Shown here one piece after another: positions 7,620-15,512 of a stretch of DNA of 64,000 nt; positions within the stretch are counted from its first letter, which is position 1, and each line of letters begins with the position of its first letter. Source of the DNA: Tropicibacter sp. Alg240-R139 (GTDB lineage Bacteria; Pseudomonadota; Alphaproteobacteria; Rhodobacterales; Rhodobacteraceae). The position numbers and the translations under genes are program-made. The stretch covers positions 806,001 through 870,000 of the forward strand of contig NZ_UNRA01000001.1 of NCBI RefSeq assembly GCF_900537075.1, in the 5' to 3' direction. A model generated the notes under the pieces. It was not told the DNA's origin. It was given only the letters and a program-made list of their open reading frames with translations, and did no database searches.

Positions 7620-8092
7620 TCTTCTCTTACATCAAGTAAACAAGTGTTCAGGTCCTTCAATGGCCCTGGAAATGCCCCTGTTTACGCCCCAGCTATGGAT
7701 CTCCTACCAAAGGTCTCCCTCTTCATGGTTATCCCTCTCTCTTAATAGGTATAAGTAATGGATAAGAAGAAATAGAGAGAGAGAAGGGAAGAACCTGAGT
7801 AGGGAAACCCTGGTAGGGATACCCCGCCAGAACCCCCCTAAGCAGAGATCCCCAGTAAGAGGTCCTGAGCATGGTTAACCAGATTAAGAACCCTTGGCAT
7901 TCACGACCCATCGATGTGCACAGGTGGTCAGATCATCCCGAGGTTAGGGAACTGGTGGATAGGATCTGGGAGGGGTTCCTTGGGGGGACGATTGCTGAGA
8001 GAGGACCTGGCCCGAAGCCCAGGATGGGGTTTAGGAAGCAGTTGAGGGTGGTGATCCTGGACCTGTATGTGGCTTGGTTGGATGATCCGGAG
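7603..8092 (+). repeat. Long inverted repeat, copy 1 (tRNA end, leader, gene start)
   Basis: This segment matches the reverse complement of 12268-12681 at high identity. It spans the tRNA-Gln 3' end, the leader and the first ~74 codons of the polymerase-like gene. Copy 2 lacks 78 bases that correspond to 7982-8059. Differences in the leader are scattered substitutions and a longer C run in copy 2. Similarity ends sharply after codon 74. Because the arms are inverted, they could pair, recombine and flip the 4 kb between them. Confidence 0.85.
7620..7870 (+). other. Conserved leader between tRNA end and polymerase-like gene
   Basis: About 250 non-coding bases are kept in both copies of the unit. 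They show several potential hairpins: CCCTCTCTCT (7733-7742) against AGAGAGAGAGAAGGG near 7775-7790, AGGGAAACCCT, and GGTAGGGATACC, then a C run and a G-poor tail before the start codon. The sense strand turns from pyrimidine-rich to purine-rich in the middle. Possible roles are a structured 5' untranslated region, an untranslated RNA used by the encoded protein, or an origin. None can be chosen from sequence alone. Confidence 0.5.
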
Positions 8093-9391
8093 TTGAGTAT
8101 CGGCGTGTCTATGTCAGTGAACTCGTGGGACACTAACTCCCGATATAACGCGCTGCACATCTCCAAGAAGATCATTCCGATCATCAAGGAGCTGCATGAG
8201 AAGGGTCTGATCGATTTATCCAAGGGCAGTTATGGCAGCCCCGGTGCCAAGGGAAACCGAACCACCCGGATCAGGGCATCAGAGGAACTCCAAGGCTGGT
8301 TCGCCAAAGCCAAGTTCGAACGCGACGATATCGGGAGGGCTGAGGGTGAAGAGGTCATTGTCCTGAAGAACGATAGCAACAAGCAGATAGAGTACGAGGA
8401 TACGCCAGAAACACGCGGGTGGCGGGAGGACCTTCAGGCTTACAATGACCTGATTGCCAATTCCTTCATCGACATACCGTCTCTCCAAGAACCCACTCTG
8501 GAGATCAGTAAGGAACTCCCGCCCGGAGCCACTGGTGACATAGACGAATCCAGACGCATTCGCGTGGGTAATGCGAACAAAAGGACGCGGCGCATATTCA
8601 GCCGGGGCAGTTGGGACATGCATGGTCGGTTCTATGGCGGGTGGTGGCAACAGATCGACAGTGAGTGGCGGTCCAAGATCACGATCGACAATGAACCCGT
8701 TATCGAAGCTGACTTCGAGGGCATGCATGTGGCGATGCTCTATGCCGAGGAAGGGCTGGAATTGACTTACGATCCTTACACTCTGCCGGGATATAAAAAC
8801 AAAGGCTTTCCACAGAAGCTGGTCAGGAAGCTGGCCAAGTCTCTTGTGCTTACTGCTATCAACGCAAAGGAAAAAAAGGCAGCTTACAAAGCGTTCCGAG
8901 CCGGTTTCTCAGTAAATCACGTCGGCAAGCGAATGACCGATGAAAAGATGGATATCTTGCTAGAAGCTGTACTCGAAAGAAACCCATGCTTGGGCGACTA
9001 CCTTTTCTCAGATCAGGGTATTCGGTTGATGCAACAGGACAGCGAGATTACCTCCCTGATCCACAACCACTTCACCAAAACAGGCATACCCGTTCTGTCT
9101 GTCCATGACAGCTACATCGTAGATTGTCGGCATGTCGGAGAGCTCAGGCAAGTCATGCTGGATGCATCAGAAGAAGTGACCGGAAGGCCTCTTCGGATGT
9201 CCTACAACATCCCAGGTCGCGAAGAGTTCGAGGAGGTGGATGAGGCCTCTCTTCGGAAGCACGTTCACGACTTGCACTGGGCGGTCTACGAAAATGAGCA
9301 GAACGCCTGTAAAGGATATGTCCATCGGCTGCTGCAGTTCCAGAAGAGGACTGGCCGACGCATTAGCCCTTACGCGGAGAACCCAGTCTAA
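7871..9391 (+). CDS. Small single-subunit-polymerase-like protein (506 aa)
   Basis: The four signature motifs of T7-type single-subunit RNA polymerases and family A polymerases appear in order. DMHGRFY at 249-255 matches the DxxGR motif. ADFEGMHVAML at 280-290 is motif A with D281. RKLAKSLVLTAINA at 319-332 is motif B, with the exact RxxxKxxxxT spacing of T7 RNA polymerase but N-A where T7 has Y-G. SVHDSY at 410-415 is motif C with D413, in the HDS form of RNA polymerases rather than the HDE of DNA polymerases. Residues about 55-145 look like a winged-helix domain (HISKKIIPIIKELHEKGLI). It is far shorter than T7 RNA polymerase (883 residues). The ATG follows AGAGG at 9 bases. A dead second copy lies at 12259-12411. 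A primase-polymerase, transcriptase or replicase of a mobile unit are all possible; activity is inferred. Confidence 0.75.
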   Translation: MVNQIKNPWHSRPIDVHRWSDHPEVRELVDRIWEGFLGGTIAERGPGPKPRMGFRKQLRVVILDLYVAWLDDPELSIGVSMSVNSWDTNSRYNALHISKKIIPIIKELHEKGLIDLSKGSYGSPGAKGNRTTRIRASEELQGWFAKAKFERDDIGRAEGEEVIVLKNDSNKQIEYEDTPETRGWREDLQAYNDLIANSFIDIPSLQEPTLEISKELPPGATGDIDESRRIRVGNANKRTRRIFSRGSWDMHGRFYGGWWQQIDSEWRSKITIDNEPVIEADFEGMHVAMLYAEEGLELTYDPYTLPGYKNKGFPQKLVRKLAKSLVLTAINAKEKKAAYKAFRAGFSVNHVGKRMTDEKMDILLEAVLERNPCLGDYLFSDQGIRLMQQDSEITSLIHNHFTKTGIPVLSVHDSYIVDCRHVGELRQVMLDASEEVTGRPLRMSYNIPGREEFEEVDEASLRKHVHDLHWAVYENEQNACKGYVHRLLQFQKRTGRRISPYAENPV

Positions 9392-9541
9392 CGGGCTTCA
9401 TCAATGAGGCTTGCTAGGGAGCTAGGACTGGGAACGTCGGCTCCCAGCCCGTAGCAGACGTTCCTTTCCAGCACCTCGGGCGAATTACGGAACTTCGCTG
9501 CGGTCTGCACCAAGGTCCGCAGAGCGCGGCTTTGCAGCCCT

Positions 9542-10981
9542 TCAGTTTTCTGGTGGCATATAGGGATCAGGCGTGCCAGGCGGGATTGGAGGGTACTTTT
9601 CAAACGAAGCGGCGTGCTCAAACATTTGCGGAATCGCTTTTTCAGCTACCCATGTGTACGGGAACAACACGTTTTCACGCTCGTGCGGATCGTTCAGCAG
9701 GTTGTAAATTTTCGGCGTGTCAAACGATTGGGTTTCGTCAAAGATTGTCGCGTTTTCCTTGAACATCACCTTCCAGTCCTGCCATTTCACCCCAAATATT
9801 TGATCGCCCATATAGACGATTATGCCATCGCGGTTCGAACTTGGTTGATTGCCAAGAAAGAACTCTGATTGGTTGATGCCGTCAAAAGCACGGTCGGTTG
9901 GCACGGTACCTCCGGCAAAGGCGGCCAGTGTCGGGAATAGATCCATAGAATGCACTACATCGTTGCTAGCAGAGCCCGCCGGAATCTTGCCGGGCCATTT
10001 AATCGCAAATGGAACGCGCATGCTACCCTCGAGGCTGGTAAACAAAGTTCCCCGCCAAGGACCTGCTGTGCCTTGTACCATTGGGGTAGGAGACACGTTC
10101 GCGTTGCCAACCGGTGCCGCCTCAGGACCATTGTCGGCAGTGAATATTACAACCGTGTTATCAGCTATGCCCGCATCCACCAAAGCCTGATTGACGCGCC
10201 CAACATATGTATCGACTTGCAACAATATATCTGCCCAAACGCCGTTTCCAGTCGCGCCAGAAAATTCTGGGTGCGCTATATTGGGATAGTGTGTCTGCGT
10301 ATAGGCCAGATATATGAAAAACGGTGAATCTTCGCCGCTCTTGCGGTTGATGTAGTCGATGGCCTTTTCGGTCAGATCACCATCGATGAGCCCTCGGTAC
10401 TCGAGGTCATAATCACGGGCGACAGTCGCAGCTTCCTCTGCAACTCCCTGCATCACGACAGGCGCTTCCATTTTGGCGTCCGCGAAGCCGTTAAGAGATC
10501 TCCAAACCGTGACGTCCGTGGTCTCAACCCCATAAAATTCATCAAACCCCTGATTGGTGGGGTAACGCCCCTCCGACCAGCCAAGGTGCCATTTTCCGAG
10601 CATGGAAGTGCTATACCCTGCCTGCTTGAACATCTCGGCCATTGTGATTTCCCATTGGGTAAGACCATAGACACCTCCACCCAAAGGAACCGTATGGTTC
10701 CCGCTCCGAACACCATAACGCCCGGTCATCGTCGCGGCACGAGAAGGGGTGCACTGACTTTCGACGTTGAAGTTGGTCAGTCGCAGGCCCTCTGCCGCCA
10801 ATGCGTCCATTTCTGGCGTAGGTGTCCCACGAATGATGCCACCACCGTTAAACCCTGGCTCTCCCCATCCGAAATTATCTAGGAAAATGAAAACAACGTT
10901 AGGTTTGGATTCCGCATACGCAGCTGATGTCGCTGTAAAAACTGATGCTGCCGCTAGGGTCGCTAATAATAAATATTTCAT
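9542..10981 (-). CDS. Exported arylsulfatase (formylglycine sulfatase family)
   Basis: A 479-residue type I sulfatase hydrolysing sulfate esters, probably in the periplasm (signal peptide 1-23, ending SAAYA). The activation motif CTPSR starts at C77, the cysteine converted to formylglycine. Other landmarks are FLDNFGWG at 33-40, where the usual Asp-Asp metal pair reads Asp-Asn, GKWHLG, and the TADNG calcium site. The ATG at 10979-10981 is chosen because AGGGAGGG lies just before it; a GTG 21 bases upstream is in frame but poorly placed. It follows an outer-membrane protein gene on the same strand by 55 bases, suggesting an operon for uptake and desulfation of an environmental compound. It lies between the two inverted copies of the polymerase-like unit and may be cargo. 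Confidence 0.9.
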   Translation of the reverse strand: MKYLLLATLAAASVFTATSAAYAESKPNVVFIFLDNFGWGEPGFNGGGIIRGTPTPEMDALAAEGLRLTNFNVESQCTPSRAATMTGRYGVRSGNHTVPLGGGVYGLTQWEITMAEMFKQAGYSTSMLGKWHLGWSEGRYPTNQGFDEFYGVETTDVTVWRSLNGFADAKMEAPVVMQGVAEEAATVARDYDLEYRGLIDGDLTEKAIDYINRKSGEDSPFFIYLAYTQTHYPNIAHPEFSGATGNGVWADILLQVDTYVGRVNQALVDAGIADNTVVIFTADNGPEAAPVGNANVSPTPMVQGTAGPWRGTLFTSLEGSMRVPFAIKWPGKIPAGSASNDVVHSMDLFPTLAAFAGGTVPTDRAFDGINQSEFFLGNQPSSNRDGIIVYMGDQIFGVKWQDWKVMFKENATIFDETQSFDTPKIYNLLNDPHERENVLFPYTWVAEKAIPQMFEHAASFEKYPPIPPGTPDPYMPPEN

Positions 10982-11036
10982 TTTCCCTCCCTTTCGGGAC
11001 ACAAAGCCAATCTAGCTCTGGGCCCATTTTCCCAAA

Positions 11037-11981
11037 TTAAAACTGAATACTGAATGATAACGCTCCATAGTCGCCTGACAGCCGGTTCTTTGAATGAACA
11101 TCGTGAACCCAGCTTGCAGAAAAAGCGATGCTACCTCCTGCTGATTTTGGTATCCAAGAGATTGCTGGCCCAATACCAAGTGCTTCGCCTTTGAAGTCTC
11201 CCAACAAAGCTCCCGACCCTGAATCTCCAGTCAACTGTTTGTAGGCATAGCCGTGAATGCCAAGAGCCAAATCTTCGGACACGAATTGATTGAACATGAA
11301 GTCCATGTGAAATTCTGTGCCTGTTCGATAGTTCGTGTCCGGGTTTTCCGTGTTGAACATGAACCCCGGCACAACGGAAAACTCGGTGCCGGAATCCGGG
11401 TTGAACCACGTCATCGCCGCAACAAGATCCAAGCTCCAGTAATTGCGACCGATATTGACGAGGTTTCCGGTGTCGTACTCACCAGTAGGAGCAATGATCA
11501 GCCCGTAAATGTTGGAATGGAAGTTGCCTGATGACCAGTAGAACGAAGCTGGGATAATCCCCATGTCGCCAAAAGCAAACTCGTCTTGAGATCGGCTGGA
11601 ACCACCGACGGATGAACTGTAAGACGCATATCCCAAGGGTAAATACCCTCCAACAGCAAACCGACCGCCAAGAGCCGGGGCGTCCCATACATGCAAGCCC
11701 TGAAAGAGAGCGTAGAAGGCCTTGCTTTGCATCGAGGCATGAATTTTACCTTCGCTGACCGCGCGATTGGTCTTACCGCTGTAGAGCAGATTGACGTTGG
11801 CAAAGACATAACCCAGTTCAGGCGCCATTCCGGGCAGAAGGCTCCCATAGGCACCGGGGAAATAGTTGGAAAACGCGCCTTCTCCTGCGTCAACCGGTGT
11901 ATGCGAATGAACTGCCATCAACGACAGGCCCAACAGGACACTGAGCTTGCGAAGCTTAGTTAAGAAGCTTGTCTGTTTCAC
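11037..11981 (-). CDS. Outer-membrane transport protein, phenol-degradation (MetA/SphA) type
   Basis: A 314-residue predicted beta-barrel with a signal peptide (about 1-32) and a C-terminal strand ending SFSIQF, an outer-membrane sorting signal. Alternating aromatic strands with the stretches YGLIIAPTGEYD, NIGRNYWSLD and GIGPAISW fit the family found beside aromatic-degradation genes and thought to carry hydrophobic compounds across the outer membrane. It precedes the sulfatase on the same strand, 55 bases away, and probably leads that operon. The 277 bases upstream should hold its promoter, but no clear boxes are visible. The substrate is unknown. Confidence 0.78.
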   Translation of the reverse strand: MKQTSFLTKLRKLSVLLGLSLMAVHSHTPVDAGEGAFSNYFPGAYGSLLPGMAPELGYVFANVNLLYSGKTNRAVSEGKIHASMQSKAFYALFQGLHVWDAPALGGRFAVGGYLPLGYASYSSSVGGSSRSQDEFAFGDMGIIPASFYWSSGNFHSNIYGLIIAPTGEYDTGNLVNIGRNYWSLDLVAAMTWFNPDSGTEFSVVPGFMFNTENPDTNYRTGTEFHMDFMFNQFVSEDLALGIHGYAYKQLTGDSGSGALLGDFKGEALGIGPAISWIPKSAGGSIAFSASWVHDVHSKNRLSGDYGALSFSIQF

Positions 11982-12258
11982 ATTTTATCCCCCCAATAGA
12001 TGGCCAAAACACTGCTTCGGGTTGAACCACATTAAACAAATCGATTATTGATGTGGTCCTTTTCAAACTACCAATAAATATCGAGCAGTAAAGTTCGCAG
12101 ACCGAGTGTCCAATTGGCCGCGAGACTCTGAACGATTTAGAAATCGCTCGGTTTGGCCCGTGTCGCGATCCATAATCCAACACTTTACTGGACTCTGGCG
12201 CTTACAGTAACAAAGGTCCGGTTTCTGCGCGAAGCTGACGTGGGTGGTCGCTTGGAAT

Positions 12259-12411
12259 TCAAGTCGTCTCCGGATCATCCAACCAAGCCGCGTACAGGTC
12301 AAGGAACCCCTCCCAGATCCTATCCACCAGTTCCCTAACCTCGGGATGATTTGACCACCTGTGCACATCGATGGGTCGTGAATGCCAAGGGTTCTTAATC
12401 TGGTTAACCAT
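12259..12411 (-). pseudogene. Truncated second copy of the polymerase-like gene
   Basis: From the ATG at 12409-12411 the frame encodes 50 residues that repeat the start of the 506-residue protein with one change (S20 followed by N instead of D) up to WEGFL. It then jumps in frame by 26 codons to DLYAAWLDDPE and ends after two unrelated codons. The jump corresponds to loss of 7982-8059 of the full copy, where short TTCCTTGG-like and ATCCTGG-like sequences flank the gap. All catalytic motifs are absent. It lies downstream of the live tRNA-Gln on the same strand, separated by a leader of 253 bases, exactly as in the full unit. Confidence 0.8.
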
Positions 12412-12681
12412 GCTCAGGACCTCTTACCGGGGATCTCTGCTTAGGGGGGGGGGCTGGCGGGGTATCCCTACCAGGGTTTCCCTACTCAGGTTCTTCCCTT
12501 CTCTCTCTCTATTTCTTCTTATCCATTACTTATACCTATTAAGAGAGAGGGATAACCATGAAGAGGGAGACCTTTGGTAGGAGATCTATAGCTGGGGCAT
12601 AAATAGGGGCATTTCCAGGGCCATTGAAGGACCTAGCTGCTTGTTTACTTGATGTAAGAGAAGATGGCTGGGGTGGTAGGA
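12268..12681 (-). repeat. Long inverted repeat, copy 2 (attached to live tRNA-Gln)
   Basis: This is the reverse-complement partner of 7603-8092. It starts inside the tRNA-Gln gene (its last 17 bases), continues through the leader at 12412-12664, and ends in the broken gene copy. The leader has a C run of ten bases where copy 1 has six. The bases between 11982 and 12258 show no gene apart from the upstream region of the outer-membrane protein. Confidence 0.85.
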
Positions 12682-12739
12682 TTCGAACCTACGATCTTCA
12701 GTACCAAAAACTGTTGCCTTACCACTTGGCCACACCCCA
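12665..12739 (-). tRNA. tRNA-Gln (TTG anticodon)
   Basis: The minus strand folds as a complete cloverleaf. The acceptor stem is TGGGGTG/CACCCCA, with discriminator G and an encoded CCA. The D-arm is GCC...GGC, the anticodon loop TTTTGGT (TTG anticodon), and the T-arm GTAGG-TTCGAAT-CCTAC. The anticodon stem ACAGT/ACTGA has an A-A mismatch at its first pair (27-43). The last 17 bases are repeated in inverted orientation at 7603-7619, and the polymerase-like unit is fused directly downstream. Confidence 0.95.
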
Positions 12740-12832
12740 TCGGTGAGCGGCTGTCTACGCCGAGTGTTCGGAGGGCGCAAGAGGTTCGAAACAAAAAAAT
12801 GGCGCCAAACCGCAAAATTTTCTTTGGCCCGT

Positions 12833-13822
12833 TTAAGTGCCCGTTGAAAGCAGGATCGCACCGGCCCGGCTGCCAGCTTCGACGGCCTCGTGTGCAGCGG
12901 CTGCTTGCTCTAGGGCAAAGATCTGCTCGACAGGGCTATTCAAGGCGCCGGCGGTTAGCGCCGCCGTCAAAGTCTCGATCGAGACCTGGCGTTGGGTCGG
13001 CGTCAGCAGGTACACTAGGACGATTTCGAGGATCACCGCTTTGAACAGCAGAGGAAAGATTGGCAGGGTCGGTGTCATGTCTTTGGCCGAACCATAAGCG
13101 TTGATGCGCCCGTTTTCGGCAATGACCTCGGCGTCTATGTCGATGTTTGCGCCCAATTCCACATCGATAATCTTGTTGATGGGTTGGCCGTCATTGGCAG
13201 CCAAGATCTGTTGTGCCAAATCCGGGGCGCTGTAATCGATCGCGACGTCTGCACCCGCTGCTTTCGCGCGGTCCAGACCCGCGCCGCGCGCCGTGGTGAT
13301 CACCTTTGCGCCGCCCCATTTGGCCAATTGCACGGCTAGAAACCCCACGGTGCCGGCACCGCCGTGAATCAGCACGGTCTGATCGTGGATGTCGCCACCG
13401 CTGAACACCGCATGCGTTGCTGTCAGGCCCGGGATACCCAGGGTGGCACCAACTTCATCACCGACTGATGCGGGCAGGGGAACAGCCTGCTCGGCGGGCA
13501 GAGTGATCTGCTCAGCAGCGGTGCCATGGGCGCGCTTCCACTGGCCGTTCCAGAGCCAGACTCGTTCCCCCAAACGCGAAGCGGGCACACCATTCCCGAC
13601 GGCCGAGATGACACCGGCACCATCACTGTGTGGGATGATTTGCGCGAACACCGGTTTGTCGAGCTCCGGTCGACCTGCGCGCGATTTCACGTCCGAGGGG
13701 TTCACACCGGACATTGTGACATCCACCGTCACCTCACCCGGTCCGGGGGCGGGGCAATCCACATCTGTAACGGTCAGAACCTCGCGGGCCGAACCAAATG
13801 CGCTGTAGGTGATCGCTTTCAT
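12833..13822 (-). CDS. Zinc-independent quinone oxidoreductase (MDR superfamily)
   Basis: A 329-residue NADPH:quinone reductase-like enzyme. It has the GroES-like N-terminal fold (SGVNPSDVKSRAG), a cofactor-binding Rossmann segment (VLIHGGAGTVGFLAVQLAKWGGAKV), and a C-terminal AHEAVEAGSRAGAILL. The cysteine and histidine pattern of zinc alcohol dehydrogenases is absent. The second of two close ATGs (13820-13822) is chosen because AAGGA lies 7 bases before it; the first would be only one base from it. It is divergent from the haloalkane dehalogenase gene with about 90 bases between, so the two may share control. Confidence 0.85.
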   Translation of the reverse strand: MKAITYSAFGSAREVLTVTDVDCPAPGPGEVTVDVTMSGVNPSDVKSRAGRPELDKPVFAQIIPHSDGAGVISAVGNGVPASRLGERVWLWNGQWKRAHGTAAEQITLPAEQAVPLPASVGDEVGATLGIPGLTATHAVFSGGDIHDQTVLIHGGAGTVGFLAVQLAKWGGAKVITTARGAGLDRAKAAGADVAIDYSAPDLAQQILAANDGQPINKIIDVELGANIDIDAEVIAENGRINAYGSAKDMTPTLPIFPLLFKAVILEIVLVYLLTPTQRQVSIETLTAALTAGALNSPVEQIFALEQAAAAHEAVEAGSRAGAILLSTGT

Positions 13823-13913
13823 CTGCATGTCCTTCGAAAAACTGTCGCGACGTTCACCCTAGCGGGGCGGCGGGCGAATGCTAGGCTCAATCGCAACAGA
13901 AGGAGGACAGACC

Positions 13914-14822
13914 ATGAAGGCATTGCGCACGCCCGACGAACGCTTCGAAGGGCTCCCGGATTACCCGTTTGAACCGAACTATCTGGAGGTTGATGACACC
14001 GAAGGTAGCAGCCTGAGAGTGCATTATCTGGACGAGGGGCCTGTAGGTGCGAATCCGGTGTTGACCATGCACGGCGAACCCAGTTGGTCCTACCTCTATC
14101 GGCACATGATCCCTGTGTTCGTCGATGCCGGGCACCGGGTCATTGCGCCTGATCTGGTGGGCTTTGGTCGCTCGGACAAGCCCGATCAGCGGTCTGACTA
14201 CACCTACGAACGGCATGTGACCTGGATGGGGTCGGTTGTTCGTCAATTGGATTTGCGGAACATTACCTTGGTCTGTCAGGACTGGGGCGGGCTGATCGGA
14301 CTGCGTCTGTGGGCGGATATGCCCGAACGGTTTGCCCGCATTGTTGTGGCCAACACGGCTTTGCCCACAGGTGATCAGCCGATGGGAGAAGCGTTTAAGG
14401 CTTGGCGCACATTCAGCCAGGAGGTGCCGGAATTTCCTGCCGGTCGCATCGTCTATGGTGGCACGACCAGCAAGCTGACGGATGAAGAAGTTGCGGCCTA
14501 TGACGCGCCTTACCCAGATGAAACTTATAAAGAAGGCGCGCGGCAGTTCCCGGTCCTGGTGCCGGACAGCCCCGACAACCCCTCATCTCAGGCGAACCGC
14601 GAGGCTTGGGGCGTGTTGCGGGGACTGAATACGCCGGTGCTGACTGCCTTTGGCGCTGACGACAAGATCATGGAAGGGGTGGACAGAGTATTCCAAGAGC
14701 TGTGTCCCGGCGCGGCGGGACAGCCGCATACGATTTTGCCTGAGGCGGGTCATTTCCTGCAAGAGGATGTCGGGCCAGAGCTGGCGCGGCTAACAAATGA
14801 GTTCATTGCCCGAACGTCGTGA
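13914..14822 (+). CDS. Haloalkane dehalogenase (HLD-I type)
   Basis: A 302-residue alpha/beta-hydrolase that removes halide from haloalkanes by a covalent aspartyl ester. Visible are HGEPSWSYLYR at 53-63 (oxyanion region), QDWGG with nucleophile D123 followed by halide-binding W124, a second candidate halide tryptophan W164 (FKAWRTF), an acid in FGADDK at about 249, and H280 in EAGHFLQED. Spacing matches the DhlA-like subfamily. The ATG is preceded by AGGAGG at ideal spacing. Enzymes of this sequence type are common in marine bacteria and some act as epoxide hydrolases, but the tryptophan after the nucleophile favours a dehalogenase. Natural substrate unknown. Confidence 0.88.
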   Translation: MKALRTPDERFEGLPDYPFEPNYLEVDDTEGSSLRVHYLDEGPVGANPVLTMHGEPSWSYLYRHMIPVFVDAGHRVIAPDLVGFGRSDKPDQRSDYTYERHVTWMGSVVRQLDLRNITLVCQDWGGLIGLRLWADMPERFARIVVANTALPTGDQPMGEAFKAWRTFSQEVPEFPAGRIVYGGTTSKLTDEEVAAYDAPYPDETYKEGARQFPVLVPDSPDNPSSQANREAWGVLRGLNTPVLTAFGADDKIMEGVDRVFQELCPGAAGQPHTILPEAGHFLQEDVGPELARLTNEFIARTS

Positions 14823-14843
14823 TTGGCTTTGCGGGGCTATGTT

Positions 14844-15365
14844 TTAGTCCCGCAACTCCGCAGGCGCGACGCCCCAGAGGCTTTCCTTGCTGACCCAACC
14901 TCTATAACCACCTGCCGAAATGCGGCACCAATCTGCCGAGCAGCTGCCAAGCCGGGCCACGACACCTAGTTCGAAATGTGCAGCAACCGGGGCGTTGTCA
15001 TCTGCGCGTGCATGCACCGGCACCATGTCCCGTTCAATCAGGACGGTGCGGGCGCCAGACAACAGCGCATAGTGAACCCAGCCACCGGCTCCATCGCGGT
15101 CCTGCACTTTGCGCCAATGGCCATGCTCGGCGGTGATTTGCAGCGGCATGTCGCGGCGCTTGAACACCCAATCAATGCGATGGGTCAGGGATGGCCCGCG
15201 CCGCACGTTGCCCTCGTTGGCTTTCATCGAGACATAGCGCGGTAGGGGAAGATTGGTCACCGGGCCGCGCTTATCCTGCGCCAAGGCTGCTGTCGCCGCA
15301 AAAGCGATTGAAATGCCGGAAAGTGCCGCCAAAACGCGGCGATAGATCGAACTCGAATGTTTCAC
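14844..15365 (-). CDS. Exported SH3-domain protein
   Basis: A 173-residue protein with a signal peptide (about 1-29, ending AALAQ) and two bacterial SH3-like repeats. The first reads MKANEGNVRRGPSLTHRIDWVF and leads to WVHYALLSG; the second runs from VHARADDNAPVAA to WVSKESLWG. Such proteins sit in the periplasm and are thought to bind cell-wall peptides. Two cysteines in the motif CSADWC may form a disulfide. It is divergent from the 2-hydroxyacid dehydrogenase at 15513. Its exact role is unknown. Confidence 0.85.
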   Translation of the reverse strand: MKHSSSIYRRVLAALSGISIAFAATAALAQDKRGPVTNLPLPRYVSMKANEGNVRRGPSLTHRIDWVFKRRDMPLQITAEHGHWRKVQDRDGAGGWVHYALLSGARTVLIERDMVPVHARADDNAPVAAHFELGVVARLGSCSADWCRISAGGYRGWVSKESLWGVAPAELRD

Positions 15366-15512
15366 TGCCTGCCTGCCCGAATACTAGCCTGAATGCTCGA
15401 CTGCTTTGTCAAAAAAGGCTGCGTCATTTGCGCATGGGGTTCTTGTGCCCCGCCTGTTCCTGCGCCACGATGACATGGCGCGGAGCTGTTTGAAAAGCCT
15501 GGGAGAGCGGAA

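Noticed and set aside
7326-7745. 139-codon proline-rich frame in the C-rich tract
   Set aside because: No ribosome binding site, low complexity driven by C runs, and it crosses the tRNA fragment.
7603-12681. Classical integrative element bounded by attL and attR at tRNA-Gln
   Set aside because: The two tRNA 3' ends are inverted, not direct, and no integrase lies between them.
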